This document shows positions 1-6,739 of a stretch of 64,000 nucleotides of DNA, piece after piece. Where the stretch lies: positions 1 to 64,000 of the forward strand of contig JAQTZA010000008.1 of the NCBI GenBank assembly GCA_028687995.1. Reading direction: 5' to 3'. The stretch's first letter is position 1. Every line of letters starts with the position of its first letter. Under the pieces are notes generated by a model. It saw only the letters and a list, made by a program, of their open reading frames with translations. It made no database searches and was not told the origin of the DNA. The position numbers were made by a program, and so were the translations under genes. The DNA comes from Bacteroidales bacterium. GTDB taxonomy: Bacteria > Bacteroidota > Bacteroidia > Bacteroidales > UBA7332.

Positions 1-78
1 CTTTTGTCCAAATTAAGCAAAAATCCAATTTTAAAACGCCTGAGAATTTAATATCTGAAAATATTCTCATTTCTTGTC

Positions 79-127
79 AAAAAAAGAGACTGAACTCAAA
101 TTTTATTTTGAGACAGCCTCTTTTTTT
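79..127. terminator. Strong composite hairpin terminator
   Basis: A long interrupted stem pairs AAAAAGAG-CTG-CTCAAA with TTTGAG-CAG-CTCTTTTT around a 7-nt AT loop and ends in a T run on the plus strand and, because it is symmetric, on the minus strand too. It probably ends a transcript entering from before the window. The rest of the first 262 bases is AT-rich and holds no gene that I can support. Confidence 0.75.
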
Positions 128-262
128 GTGCATATTTTTTCAAAATAGAATTGTTTTTTATCCGAGCAATAATTTTTTTCAAATTATTTAAAGTAAAAGA
201 TAAGTTGCTGCGTCTTCCCTAATATAAAGCATTAAATGCAAATTAAACAATCACAATTTTAA

Positions 263-586
263 ATGAAAATCAAAATGAACAAATCAATTATTAAAACAGT
301 ATTAGGTGGTGTGGTGCTAGGCGCAGTCGCTTTCTTTGCACCACATATAGCCATTGGCTTATTCCTTTTCTTTGGTCTGATGAGACTATTTTTCTTTCGC
401 CAACATGCGATAGCTTATTGCGAAATGCATCAACATCACGGTCATAAAATGCATTTTGCGGATCATATCCGCTCGATGAGCGACGTTGAGTACACCGAAT
501 TTAAAAGCAAAATGGGAAAAGTGCACCGTCCTTGTCGCAACTGCGAGACAAAAACTGCGAAATGCGAAAAATGTGAAAATAAATAA
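263..586 (+). CDS. Small His/Cys-rich membrane protein, unknown function
   Basis: This is a 107-residue protein that I do not recognise as a named family. Residues 9-46 are strongly hydrophobic and form one long or two short membrane segments. A His-rich stretch follows (seven His between 48 and 68, with Cys53), then a C-terminal tail with two CxxC pairs (Cys91/94 and Cys101/104) in zinc-ribbon spacing. The layout suggests a membrane-anchored metal-binding or redox tail. That is inference from residue composition only. A second ATG four codons in is an equally good start. It lies 19 nt before another tiny membrane protein with the same His/Cys bias, so the two are probably co-transcribed. Confidence 0.6.
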   Translation: MKIKMNKSIIKTVLGGVVLGAVAFFAPHIAIGLFLFFGLMRLFFFRQHAIAYCEMHQHHGHKMHFADHIRSMSDVEYTEFKSKMGKVHRPCRNCETKTAKCEKCENK

Positions 587-605
587 TCGAATAAATTTGA
601 GAGAA

Positions 606-767
606 ATGAAAAGAAAAGGAAGATTTTTAGTTGGATTAGCCGCAGCGGCAATCACCTTTGGCAGTTTATGGGCTACACTAGGGCCAGAAAAGTTTAATCA
701 ACATCGTTGTCACCCGTGCCATCAGGTGGAACAGTGTCATCACACTCCTCCACAAACTGGTCAGTAA
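606..767 (+). CDS. 53-residue membrane-anchored His/Cys peptide, unknown function
   Basis: I chose the ATG that begins MKRKGRF because it gives a clean signal-anchor: basic N-terminus, a hydrophobic stretch at residues 6-25, then a short polar tail. The open frame extends further upstream, but only through the preceding gene. The tail carries Cys35, Cys38 and Cys44 with His33, 36, 39, 45 and 46, a dense candidate metal-binding cluster. Tight spacing to the preceding His/Cys-rich gene suggests that they work together, perhaps in metal handling or sensing in the periplasm. No family is recognised. Being so short, it could be overlooked or be a decayed gene, but the coherent signal-anchor argues for a real product. 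Confidence 0.5.
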   Translation: MKRKGRFLVGLAAAAITFGSLWATLGPEKFNQHRCHPCHQVEQCHHTPPQTGQ

Positions 768-772
768 TATTC

Positions 773-973
773 TGCGGACGGTTTTGGATGTTTAGCGGAC
801 GCCTACAAATGACCTACTACCGCCTTCGGACGAGTAGCGGACGGTTACAAATCGTTAGCGGACACCTTCGGATTAATTGCGGACGGTGGAAAATGGACAA
901 CTACCGCCTTCGGATGAGCTGCGAACGGATGAAAATTGATTGCGGACGGCTTCGGGTCGATTTCTACCGATAG
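773..973 (+). repeat. Array of nine 21-nt imperfect tandem repeats
   Basis: Nine exact-length units of 21 nt run head to tail from 773 to 961, followed by a partial unit to 973. The core is approximately (T/A)GCGGACGGCTTCGGATG plus a variable end. Read in the frame of position 773, each unit is one heptad such as CGRFWMF, SGRLQMT, SGRLQIV, CGRWKMD, CGRLRVD, and the frame closes with TAG. Units 3 and 7 share a different head (YYRLRTS and NYRLRMS), giving a weak higher-order period of four units. The array is much richer in G+C than its surroundings and starts five bases after the stop of the preceding gene. It may be a non-coding repeat or a decayed repeat protein; a plausible start codon in its own frame exists only inside the preceding gene. 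Confidence 0.8.
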
Positions 974-1246
974 AAAGAGGTCAGCTCGTAATTGCTAGTG
1001 AGGGCGGGACTCTAAGTCACACCCTCACTTTCTATCTAAAAATAATGGCGGATTTTCGTTAATCCGCCATTTGAAGAATATGAGTGAAGTTTGCAACATC
1101 AAAAACAGTCACAAATCAAAGAAGCCGAGAAGCGGAACTGTTTAAACAAAAAGCACGACTTGTATCGAGTAGCGGGAAGTTACGCTTCGCTAAACTGCGC
1201 AAGGTGGAATTTTGCTTTTAAAACAAACAAACTACGATTAAGTGAG
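974..1246. other. Gene-free stretch with two hairpins
   Basis: No convincing gene is present. It contains an 8-bp stem (997-1004 with 1022-1029) and a perfect 11-bp stem (1044-1054 with 1061-1071, loop TTCGTT). From about 1110 to 1210 the sequence is somewhat GC-richer than its surroundings. That patch can be read as a 71-codon frame, but only from a TTG, and I regard it as non-coding or as the remnant of a dispersed element. Confidence 0.5.
1044..1071. terminator. Perfect 11-bp hairpin, terminator-like
   Basis: AATGGCGGATT pairs perfectly with AATCCGCCATT around a 6-nt loop. There is no good T run directly after it, so it may be a structural element rather than an intrinsic terminator. It lies downstream of the 21-nt repeat array. 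Confidence 0.5.
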
Positions 1247-1807
1247 TCAATCTTTTTTCAGTTCCTTATTGACAACAAAAGGAAAACCCCAGAATCCATC
1301 ATTTAAAGTCAATACAATAAAATTAGCATTATCAATTTCTGCGCTTTTTTTATTAGGTACAGGAATATTTTTTTCAAATCCATTGATGTTTACCTTGACA
1401 TAAAAATGATGATATCTAATGGTTTCCCACTTTTTTACAATTGGCGTTTCTATTGAATATAATTCCGATTTTGAAAGATATATGTTAGTCAAGAAAAAAA
1501 GACTTGACAAACAAGAACCACTAATTACTGAAATTATTAGATAATATCTCCAGAGTTTAAAATTGCTATTATTAATTCGTTGGTTTGTTTTTAATAATAT
1601 TTTGCTAACAATCAAACCTGATATTAATGAGCCAATAATGAAATATATTAACGGTATGAATGTAATATTATATTCCCTCGCTGCATAAACAAAAGGTATG
1701 ATTGATAGAGCCGCAATAATATTGAATAAACATCCTATTCTCGAATCCTTCTTAAGCTGTATCCTTTGTTCAATTTTATTAGTTCTACGTTTTTTTATAA
1801 AAATCAT
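1247..1807 (-). CDS. Hypothetical membrane protein, three predicted membrane segments
   Basis: I start it at the first ATG (MIFIKK), giving 186 residues. A longer frame back to a TTG overlaps the end of the signal peptidase-like gene by a few bases. After a basic, amphipathic N-terminal stretch come three hydrophobic segments (about residues 28-42, 48-66 and 84-104), then a soluble C-terminal domain of about 80 residues containing a predicted beta-rich run. I do not recognise the family. It directly follows the signal peptidase I-like gene on the same strand (52 nt away, or overlapping if the TTG is used), so the two are probably one transcript. The C-terminal domain would most likely face the periplasm. 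Confidence 0.6.
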   Translation of the reverse strand: MIFIKKRRTNKIEQRIQLKKDSRIGCLFNIIAALSIIPFVYAAREYNITFIPLIYFIIGSLISGLIVSKILLKTNQRINNSNFKLWRYYLIISVISGSCLSSLFFLTNIYLSKSELYSIETPIVKKWETIRYHHFYVKVNINGFEKNIPVPNKKSAEIDNANFIVLTLNDGFWGFPFVVNKELKKD

Positions 1808-1859
1808 AATAAACAAGTATAAAAATAATTCTCTACTTGAGTGGAATAAATAGATTCTG

Positions 1860-2765
1860 TTACTCCGCAAGTCTTTTGTTTATTCTGCTCAAGTCTTTAC
1901 TATAATATATGGCTAATACTCTCCCTTTTATCTGTTGTCTCGACACAAATCCAATTAATCGACTGTCAGCAGCAAAATCACGGTTATCGCCCAATAGATA
2001 ATAGAAATCATCTGGGACTATAATATCTTTTATCGTTGCTAGACCTGCTGAGAATGGTGTCTTATTCCTATAAATTGGGTATTTCGATCCATTCGGTAAT
2101 GTCTCTAAAAACTCTTCTGTTTCGTATCCCTCATGTGTAAAGGTCGAAACGAATGTATCCGTCGATTTTTTGGTTGCAAATTTCACCAACTGATTCTCTA
2201 AATTTAACGTATCATTTGGCATTCCAATAATCCGATAAAGGTTTTTTTCTCCATTAGGATTTAATAAAACTATCAAATCGCCATATTCTGGTTGTTTTGA
2301 TGTATAATAACCATAGTCAATTAACAGAAAATCATTAGATAGAATAGTTGGATTCCCATAATCTGAATTCACTTTGACTATAATAAATCGATTGTTTTGG
2401 AAAAAGCTTTCAATAGTTGAACTAGTAATAACCCAAACCAATACGATAGTCAGATAAACATACCACTTGTTGTATTTCCGGAGTTGAAACTCTTTTGTAC
2501 GGTGTGCTACCAAGATTGATTCAATCGCAATTGCAACTATGACTAGGATTAATAAGACTAAAAGTGAAGCATAAATCCAGAAGTATTGTTTTAGTTCCAG
2601 TAAATTAAAACTGATCAGAAGGGTTAATAAACCAATAGCATATATAAGAAATTTCTTTGGCTGTCCGTTATAAAGCTGACCTAATCCCGGGACTAATATT
2701 GATAACAGTAATGCAGCAATTTTCTTCCTTGGATGATTTTTCTCTTTTTTCAATTCGTCTTCCAT
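1860..2765 (-). CDS. Signal peptidase I-like (S26) membrane protein lacking the catalytic dyad
   Basis: Residues 15-45 carry a TM2-like motif (PGLGQLYNGQPKK) inside a four-helix membrane region reaching about residue 118. An S26 signal peptidase I fold follows from about 125. Box E is intact (GDNRDFAADSR, residues 259-269), as are the box D flanks (RIIGMPNDT). However, the box B position that should read SMxPT reads YGNPT (Tyr136), and the lysine before RIIG is Tyr177. Both members of the Ser-Lys dyad are therefore replaced. The alignment is by eye but anchored on both sides. The protein is probably not a classical signal peptidase; it may be a pseudoenzyme or a scaffold. It lies between two small membrane proteins on the same strand. 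Confidence 0.85.
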   Translation of the reverse strand: MEDELKKEKNHPRKKIAALLLSILVPGLGQLYNGQPKKFLIYAIGLLTLLISFNLLELKQYFWIYASLLVLLILVIVAIAIESILVAHRTKEFQLRKYNKWYVYLTIVLVWVITSSTIESFFQNNRFIIVKVNSDYGNPTILSNDFLLIDYGYYTSKQPEYGDLIVLLNPNGEKNLYRIIGMPNDTLNLENQLVKFATKKSTDTFVSTFTHEGYETEEFLETLPNGSKYPIYRNKTPFSAGLATIKDIIVPDDFYYLLGDNRDFAADSRLIGFVSRQQIKGRVLAIYYSKDLSRINKRLAE

Positions 2766-2810
2766 AAATTTACTTTGTTTTTGGAATGTTGTTCTACTGT
2801 GGATAGTGCC

Positions 2811-2836
2811 GCTAATATGATGAGATAAATATTAGC
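2811..2836. terminator. 8-bp perfect inverted repeat between membrane genes
   Basis: GCTAATAT pairs perfectly with ATATTAGC around a 10-nt loop, immediately after the stop codon of the small minus-strand gene and before the signal peptidase-like gene. There is no T run, so it may be an RNA-stabilising hairpin or a weak terminator. Confidence 0.4.
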
Positions 2837-2837
2837 A

Positions 2838-3119
2838 TTACAACACTTTATATTTGGGTTTCATTTCACGATAATAATAAACCAATCCAATAATCCAAGG
2901 AAAAATAAGGAATCCAATCGTCCATAATAATTTATCGATAATAGTTTTGCTTTCGGTTTTGTAAATCTCAAATAATCCAATAACAAGGAAGATTAAACTT
3001 ATTATCGATGCAATATAAAATAAAAACATTCCACCTCGAAAATGCATAATTCTAAACATAGCACCTATTATCGCTATCCAAAGACTGACTTGTAAGCTGA
3101 TTTTATACAATTTTATCAT
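2838..3119 (-). CDS. Small membrane protein, GldL/PLDc_N-like character
   Basis: The start is placed at the second ATG (MIKLYK), which gives 93 residues and a normal N-terminus; nine further codons are open upstream. Three hydrophobic segments are visible (about residues 8-25, 31-50 and 62-80). The first carries a GAMFRIMHFRGG stretch that resembles the N-terminal helix of GldL-type proteins. The last (FLIFPWIIGLVYYYRE) resembles the short PLDc_N membrane domain. Both likenesses are weak. It probably sits in the inner membrane. Function is unknown. It precedes the signal peptidase-like gene on the same strand. Confidence 0.6.
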   Translation of the reverse strand: MIKLYKISLQVSLWIAIIGAMFRIMHFRGGMFLFYIASIISLIFLVIGLFEIYKTESKTIIDKLLWTIGFLIFPWIIGLVYYYREMKPKYKVL

Positions 3120-3306
3120 TTTGTTTCTCTTTAATTGGAGCAACAAAGTTAACCCATTTTTTCAATCTGCATACTTTGTGATACGCAATTAGTAAACTCT
3201 TTGTCTGGAGAAACACCGATGCACGCATATTCCTCAAAAAAGAGTAAATTTGTCGCTCCGTTTTTCAGATAGTAAATTGTAAATTGATAAATTGTAAATA
3301 CACAAG

Positions 3307-5703
3307 ATGTTTTCACTCTTCAAGAAAGACCTCATAAACTTGTTTGGATCGACTGTCAGCCTGATCGTGCTGGGTTTGTTTTCAATTGTACTTTCACTTT
3401 TCCTCTGGGTTTTCCCGGGAGAATATAACTTGATAGATGGCGGATTAGCCATCACCGATTCGATGTTTCGGTTGTCGTCGATGTTGTTTCTGGTGTTGAT
3501 ACCGGTGCTCACGATGCGCAGTTTTGCCGATGAACGACGACAAGGTACGTGGGATCTGTTGCGTCTTCGCCCGATAGGCGGCGATGGATTGTTTTGGGCA
3601 AAATTTGGAGCAGTGACGGTAGTTCTTTCTGTCGCTCTGTTGCTGACCCTTGTGCATCCTGTTTTGTTGTCGCATTATAGTGTAGAAGCAACATCGATTG
3701 ACGGTGGAGTAGTGGCAACTTCTTATCTTGGTTTGCTTTTGTGGGTGTCGGCTTGCGTGGCCATCGGACTGTTCGCCTCAGCGCTCTCCGGCAATCAGGT
3801 GGTGGCGTTTGTGTTGGCGCTGCTACTCAATACGTTCTTTAATTTTGGTTTCGAATTGTTGAGCGTTGTTCCAGGATTGTCGTTCTTTCAATCGCTTTCC
3901 GATACGTTTAGTCTCACGGCACGCTACAAGTCGATGCAGCGCGGGGTGATCGATTCGCGCGATTTGTTCTATTTTGCATCGTTGATTTTTGCTTTTTCAA
4001 CGGCTACTTCTGTCATTGTTTCTTCACGGTTTCAGAAGAAAAAACTGGCCATCAAAGGGATCGTGTGGGTGTTGCTTCTTTTTGTATCCGTTAATTGGTT
4101 TGTGCGGTTCGATTTCACTGCGGAGAAACGCTATACGTTGTCGAATTACACCAAATCGGTGTTGGGTCAGTTGCCGCAAGCTATCAAGGTAAATATTTAC
4201 CTCGATGGAGATTTGAATGCAGGTTTTTCGCGCCTTCGCAACGGTATCGGTGAGCTGATTGACGAATGTAACGTCTATGCTGCATCACCCATTTATTATC
4301 AATATATCAATCCATCGGCGGCAAACAGTGCTGCACAGCGGGAGAAGGCTTACGGATATTTGGTTTCGAAAGGGATGAAACCCATTTCGGTGAACGAAGC
4401 GGATCGGGAAGGAAAGATGACCCAGAAATTGGTTTTTCCGTGGGCTGAACTGATTGCCGGAAACGATACGTTGCGCTTCTCATTGCTCAAAAACCTGCCC
4501 GGAAAGTCAGGTCAAGAGAATCTGAATGCTTCGCTCGAATCACTCGAACTACAATATGCGGAGATTTTGCAACGGTTGGTTCAGAAAAATCCAACGCCCA
4601 TAGCGTTTCTCGAAGGACACCATGAGTTGCCCGAACCTTATGTAGCCGATGCCATGAATAAATTGGCACAAACTTATCGCATCGATCGGGGCATGGTGGG
4701 CAACGATCCAGCAATTCTTGCACCATACAAAGTGTTGATCATTGCGGCTCCACAGACGAAGTTTAGCGAAACGGATAAATTTGTACTTGATCAATATGTG
4801 ATGCACGGTGGTCGCATTCTTTGGTTGGTGGATGGCGCACAACTGCCTTTGCAAGAGTTATCTGAAAAAGGATCCACTACGGCGGTGGCTCTCGATCTGA
4901 ATCTGAATGATCTATTCTTTAACTATGGTTTGCGCATCAATACCGATTTGCTGCAAGATGCTCAATGTATCTCCATTCCACTGACGAATCCTGATAATCA
5001 AGCGGATGTATATCCTGCACCGTGGATTTATGCGCCAGTGCTTGCGCCCAATGCTCAACATCTGATTACCCACAACTGCTCACCAGTTAAGTCTGAGTTT
5101 GCTTCTTCCATCGACTTGGTGGGTGAAAATGCGGATATTCGCAAAACGGTTTTGTTGAAAACATCGGCACAAAGTCGTGTCATCAATCTTCCGCAAACGG
5201 TTTCGTATCAGATGGTGTTTGATAAAATTCCGGCCAACTATTTTGATCGTTCCAATCTGTCGGTTGCTGTTTTGCTGGAGGGAAAATTCTCGTCGCTCTA
5301 CAAGAATCGTTTTTTGCCGAATGGTGTTGCACCTACGCAACCCATTCAAGAGAGTCAATCGACCCGAATGATTGTGGCTTCTACCGGCTCGTTGATTCGT
5401 AACGAGATTCGTAAAACGAAGAGTGGAGAAGCAAAACCTGTTCCCCTAGGTTATGAGCCATATATGGATGTGCAGTTTGGAAATCCCGATTTCGTTGTGA
5501 ATGCGGTGCAATACCTCGCTGGAGATGAGGCAAAAGTGGCTCTTCGTTCGCGTCAGTTTGTGCTACGATTGCTCGACAAAACGCGAATCACCGACCATTT
5601 GACGATGATTCAGAGTGTGGTGATGCTATTGCCCGTATTGCTGCTAAGCTGGTTGGTGGGAGGGGTTTTCTGGTGGCGCAGAAGAGTTTATGGGCGTAGA
5701 TAA
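3307..5703 (+). CDS. gldG: GldF-GldG fusion: ABC-2 permease plus gliding-type auxiliary protein
   Basis: At 798 residues this is about the sum of GldF and GldG. Residues 1-260 are an ABC-2-type permease with six hydrophobic segments (FADERRQGTWDLL is the typical cytoplasmic loop motif). A seventh segment at about 245-265 leads straight into the GldG hallmark FDFTAEKRYTLS. The long extracytoplasmic ABC-auxiliary domain follows, with the FLEGHHE stretch near residue 435, and a C-terminal membrane anchor lies at about 767-787. In gliding flavobacteria, GldF and GldG work with the GldA ATPase; no ATPase gene is next to it here, though one may lie elsewhere. Many non-gliding Bacteroidota keep this protein, so motility cannot be inferred. 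Local G+C is higher than in the neighbours. Confidence 0.88.
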   Translation: MFSLFKKDLINLFGSTVSLIVLGLFSIVLSLFLWVFPGEYNLIDGGLAITDSMFRLSSMLFLVLIPVLTMRSFADERRQGTWDLLRLRPIGGDGLFWAKFGAVTVVLSVALLLTLVHPVLLSHYSVEATSIDGGVVATSYLGLLLWVSACVAIGLFASALSGNQVVAFVLALLLNTFFNFGFELLSVVPGLSFFQSLSDTFSLTARYKSMQRGVIDSRDLFYFASLIFAFSTATSVIVSSRFQKKKLAIKGIVWVLLLFVSVNWFVRFDFTAEKRYTLSNYTKSVLGQLPQAIKVNIYLDGDLNAGFSRLRNGIGELIDECNVYAASPIYYQYINPSAANSAAQREKAYGYLVSKGMKPISVNEADREGKMTQKLVFPWAELIAGNDTLRFSLLKNLPGKSGQENLNASLESLELQYAEILQRLVQKNPTPIAFLEGHHELPEPYVADAMNKLAQTYRIDRGMVGNDPAILAPYKVLIIAAPQTKFSETDKFVLDQYVMHGGRILWLVDGAQLPLQELSEKGSTTAVALDLNLNDLFFNYGLRINTDLLQDAQCISIPLTNPDNQADVYPAPWIYAPVLAPNAQHLITHNCSPVKSEFASSIDLVGENADIRKTVLLKTSAQSRVINLPQTVSYQMVFDKIPANYFDRSNLSVAVLLEGKFSSLYKNRFLPNGVAPTQPIQESQSTRMIVASTGSLIRNEIRKTKSGEAKPVPLGYEPYMDVQFGNPDFVVNAVQYLAGDEAKVALRSRQFVLRLLDKTRITDHLTMIQSVVMLLPVLLLSWLVGGVFWWRRRVYGRR

Positions 5704-5716
5704 GTGATGAAAAAGC

Positions 5717-5754
5717 ACACAGATGACACTGATTTTAATCAGTGTCATCTGTGT
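5717..5754. terminator. 17-bp perfect hairpin between convergent genes
   Basis: ACACAGATGACACTGAT and ATCAGTGTCATCTGTGT are exact reverse complements separated by four bases. It lies between the convergent gldFG and ferredoxin-like genes and could serve both as a terminator, although the T run is poor. The length and perfection also fit a dispersed palindromic repeat. Confidence 0.65.
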
Positions 5755-5763
5755 TCCAATAAA

Positions 5764-6627
5764 TTAGATCCACTCTTCTTTTACAATATTCCCTTGTACA
5801 CCCACAACGATTAGTTTTACCGGCACCTTTCGTGAAGCCTGAGTAATGGCTGTTTTAGCCAAATGAAACAACCCACTACAGCAAGGCACTTCCATAATCA
5901 TGACGGTAAGCGTATTGATTTTTGAATCGTCGATCATCGATTTCAGTTTTGCCACGTAGATGTCTTTGCCGTCATCCAGTTTCGGACAAGCAATCGCCAA
6001 TCGTTTTCCTTTGAGGTGTGTACTGTGGAAATCGCCTAACGAGAAGGCAGTACAATCTGCGGCAAGCAACACATCTGCACCTTTCAGATAAGGCACCTGA
6101 GGATTCAGCAGGTGAAGCTGTACTGGCCATTGCTGAAGCTCTGATGTGCTTTGAGCAGTATATTTGAAAGCTTCTACTTTTGGAGCGGGTTTGCCAAAGA
6201 ATTTTGCTTCCGAACCCGGACAAGCGCACCCTTTTCCTTCCGCCTTTGGAATCGTGGTTTCATCTCTCAGGCTATCCAGTGAGATGTTGAGATTATGATC
6301 TAAAATATAGTTGATTCCCTGTTCCAGAAACTCGTGTTGGTCGTGGTCTTTCAAATGCTTGAGGTGAGCCAAAACTACTTTCTCACCTTTCGAAGAGATA
6401 CGTTCCATGACGGCTATTTCGTCATAAGGCTCAGCTTCCCGCTCTTCGAGTGTAATTGCACCCACTGGACAATCGCCAATGCAAGCACCCAATCCATCGC
6501 AATACAATTCGCTTACCATCACGGCTTTGTCGTTGATCAGCTGTAATGCACCCTCGTGACAACCGCTTACACACTCTCCACAACCGTTGCAGAGCTCTTC
6601 ATCTATTTTTATGATTGTTCTTTTCAT
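5764..6627 (-). CDS. Ferredoxin-type 4Fe-4S protein with large C-terminal domain
   Basis: I use the inner ATG (MKRTIIK), seven codons inside the longest frame, because it lies just downstream of a clear TAnnTTTG element. The N-terminus has two ferredoxin repeats. Cluster I has all four cysteines (Cys13, 16, 19, 23). In cluster II the second cysteine is Leu46 (CDGLGACIGDCP), so only three remain. The remaining 220 residues carry scattered cysteines (GKGCACPG, ADCTAF, IACPKLD, EVPCCSG) that may bind further metal. It is a soluble electron-transfer or Fe-S scaffold protein often found in anaerobic Bacteroidota. Its divergent neighbour is a Crp/Fnr regulator sharing an operator-like palindrome, which suggests control by oxygen, nitric oxide or redox state. 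Confidence 0.85.
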   Translation of the reverse strand: MKRTIIKIDEELCNGCGECVSGCHEGALQLINDKAVMVSELYCDGLGACIGDCPVGAITLEEREAEPYDEIAVMERISSKGEKVVLAHLKHLKDHDQHEFLEQGINYILDHNLNISLDSLRDETTIPKAEGKGCACPGSEAKFFGKPAPKVEAFKYTAQSTSELQQWPVQLHLLNPQVPYLKGADVLLAADCTAFSLGDFHSTHLKGKRLAIACPKLDDGKDIYVAKLKSMIDDSKINTLTVMIMEVPCCSGLFHLAKTAITQASRKVPVKLIVVGVQGNIVKEEWI

Positions 6628-6645
6628 TGCAATATTTTTGTAATG

Positions 6646-6653
6646 CAAAAATA
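6646..6653 (-). promoter_or_regulatory. Bacteroidota -7 element for the ferredoxin-like gene
   Basis: On the minus strand this reads TATTTTTG, an exact TAnnTTTG, 19 bases before the chosen ATG. The matching -33 element would fall in or beside the palindrome at 6673-6692. Confidence 0.6.
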
Positions 6654-6672
6654 CGATTCATTATTTGATGTG

Positions 6673-6692
6673 TTTGTATCAATTGTTACAAA
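6673..6692. promoter_or_regulatory. 20-bp palindrome, candidate Crp/Fnr operator
   Basis: The sequence TTTGTATCAATTGTTACAAA matches its own reverse complement at 18 of 20 positions and lies midway between the divergent ferredoxin-like and Crp/Fnr genes, flanked on each side by an exact TAnnTTTG element. Its form fits a dimeric helix-turn-helix regulator; binding by the adjacent Crp/Fnr protein is inference. Confidence 0.65.
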
Positions 6693-6707
6693 GACCGATA
6701 TTTTATC

Positions 6708-6715
6708 TATTTTTG
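6708..6715 (+). promoter_or_regulatory. Bacteroidota -7 element for the Crp/Fnr gene
   Basis: TATTTTTG is an exact TAnnTTTG, 24 bases before the regulator's start codon. The palindrome upstream overlaps where the -33 element should be, so a bound regulator could repress or activate. Confidence 0.6.
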
Positions 6716-6739
6716 TTTCGAAATAAAATAGAATTCGTT

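Noticed and set aside
707..973. 88-codon ORF covering the 21-nt repeats
   Set aside because: Its only ATG lies inside the preceding gene in another frame, and the protein would be almost all repeat. I annotate the DNA repeat instead.
1091..1306. 71-codon plus-strand ORF with VAGSYASLNCARW
   Set aside because: It starts at TTG, overlaps the 3' end of the converging membrane gene and shows no domain. Treated as non-coding or remnant.
3234..3306. Repeated TAAATTG words before the gldFG gene
   Set aside because: Four near copies in very AT-rich sequence can arise by chance and no structure or promoter emerges from them.
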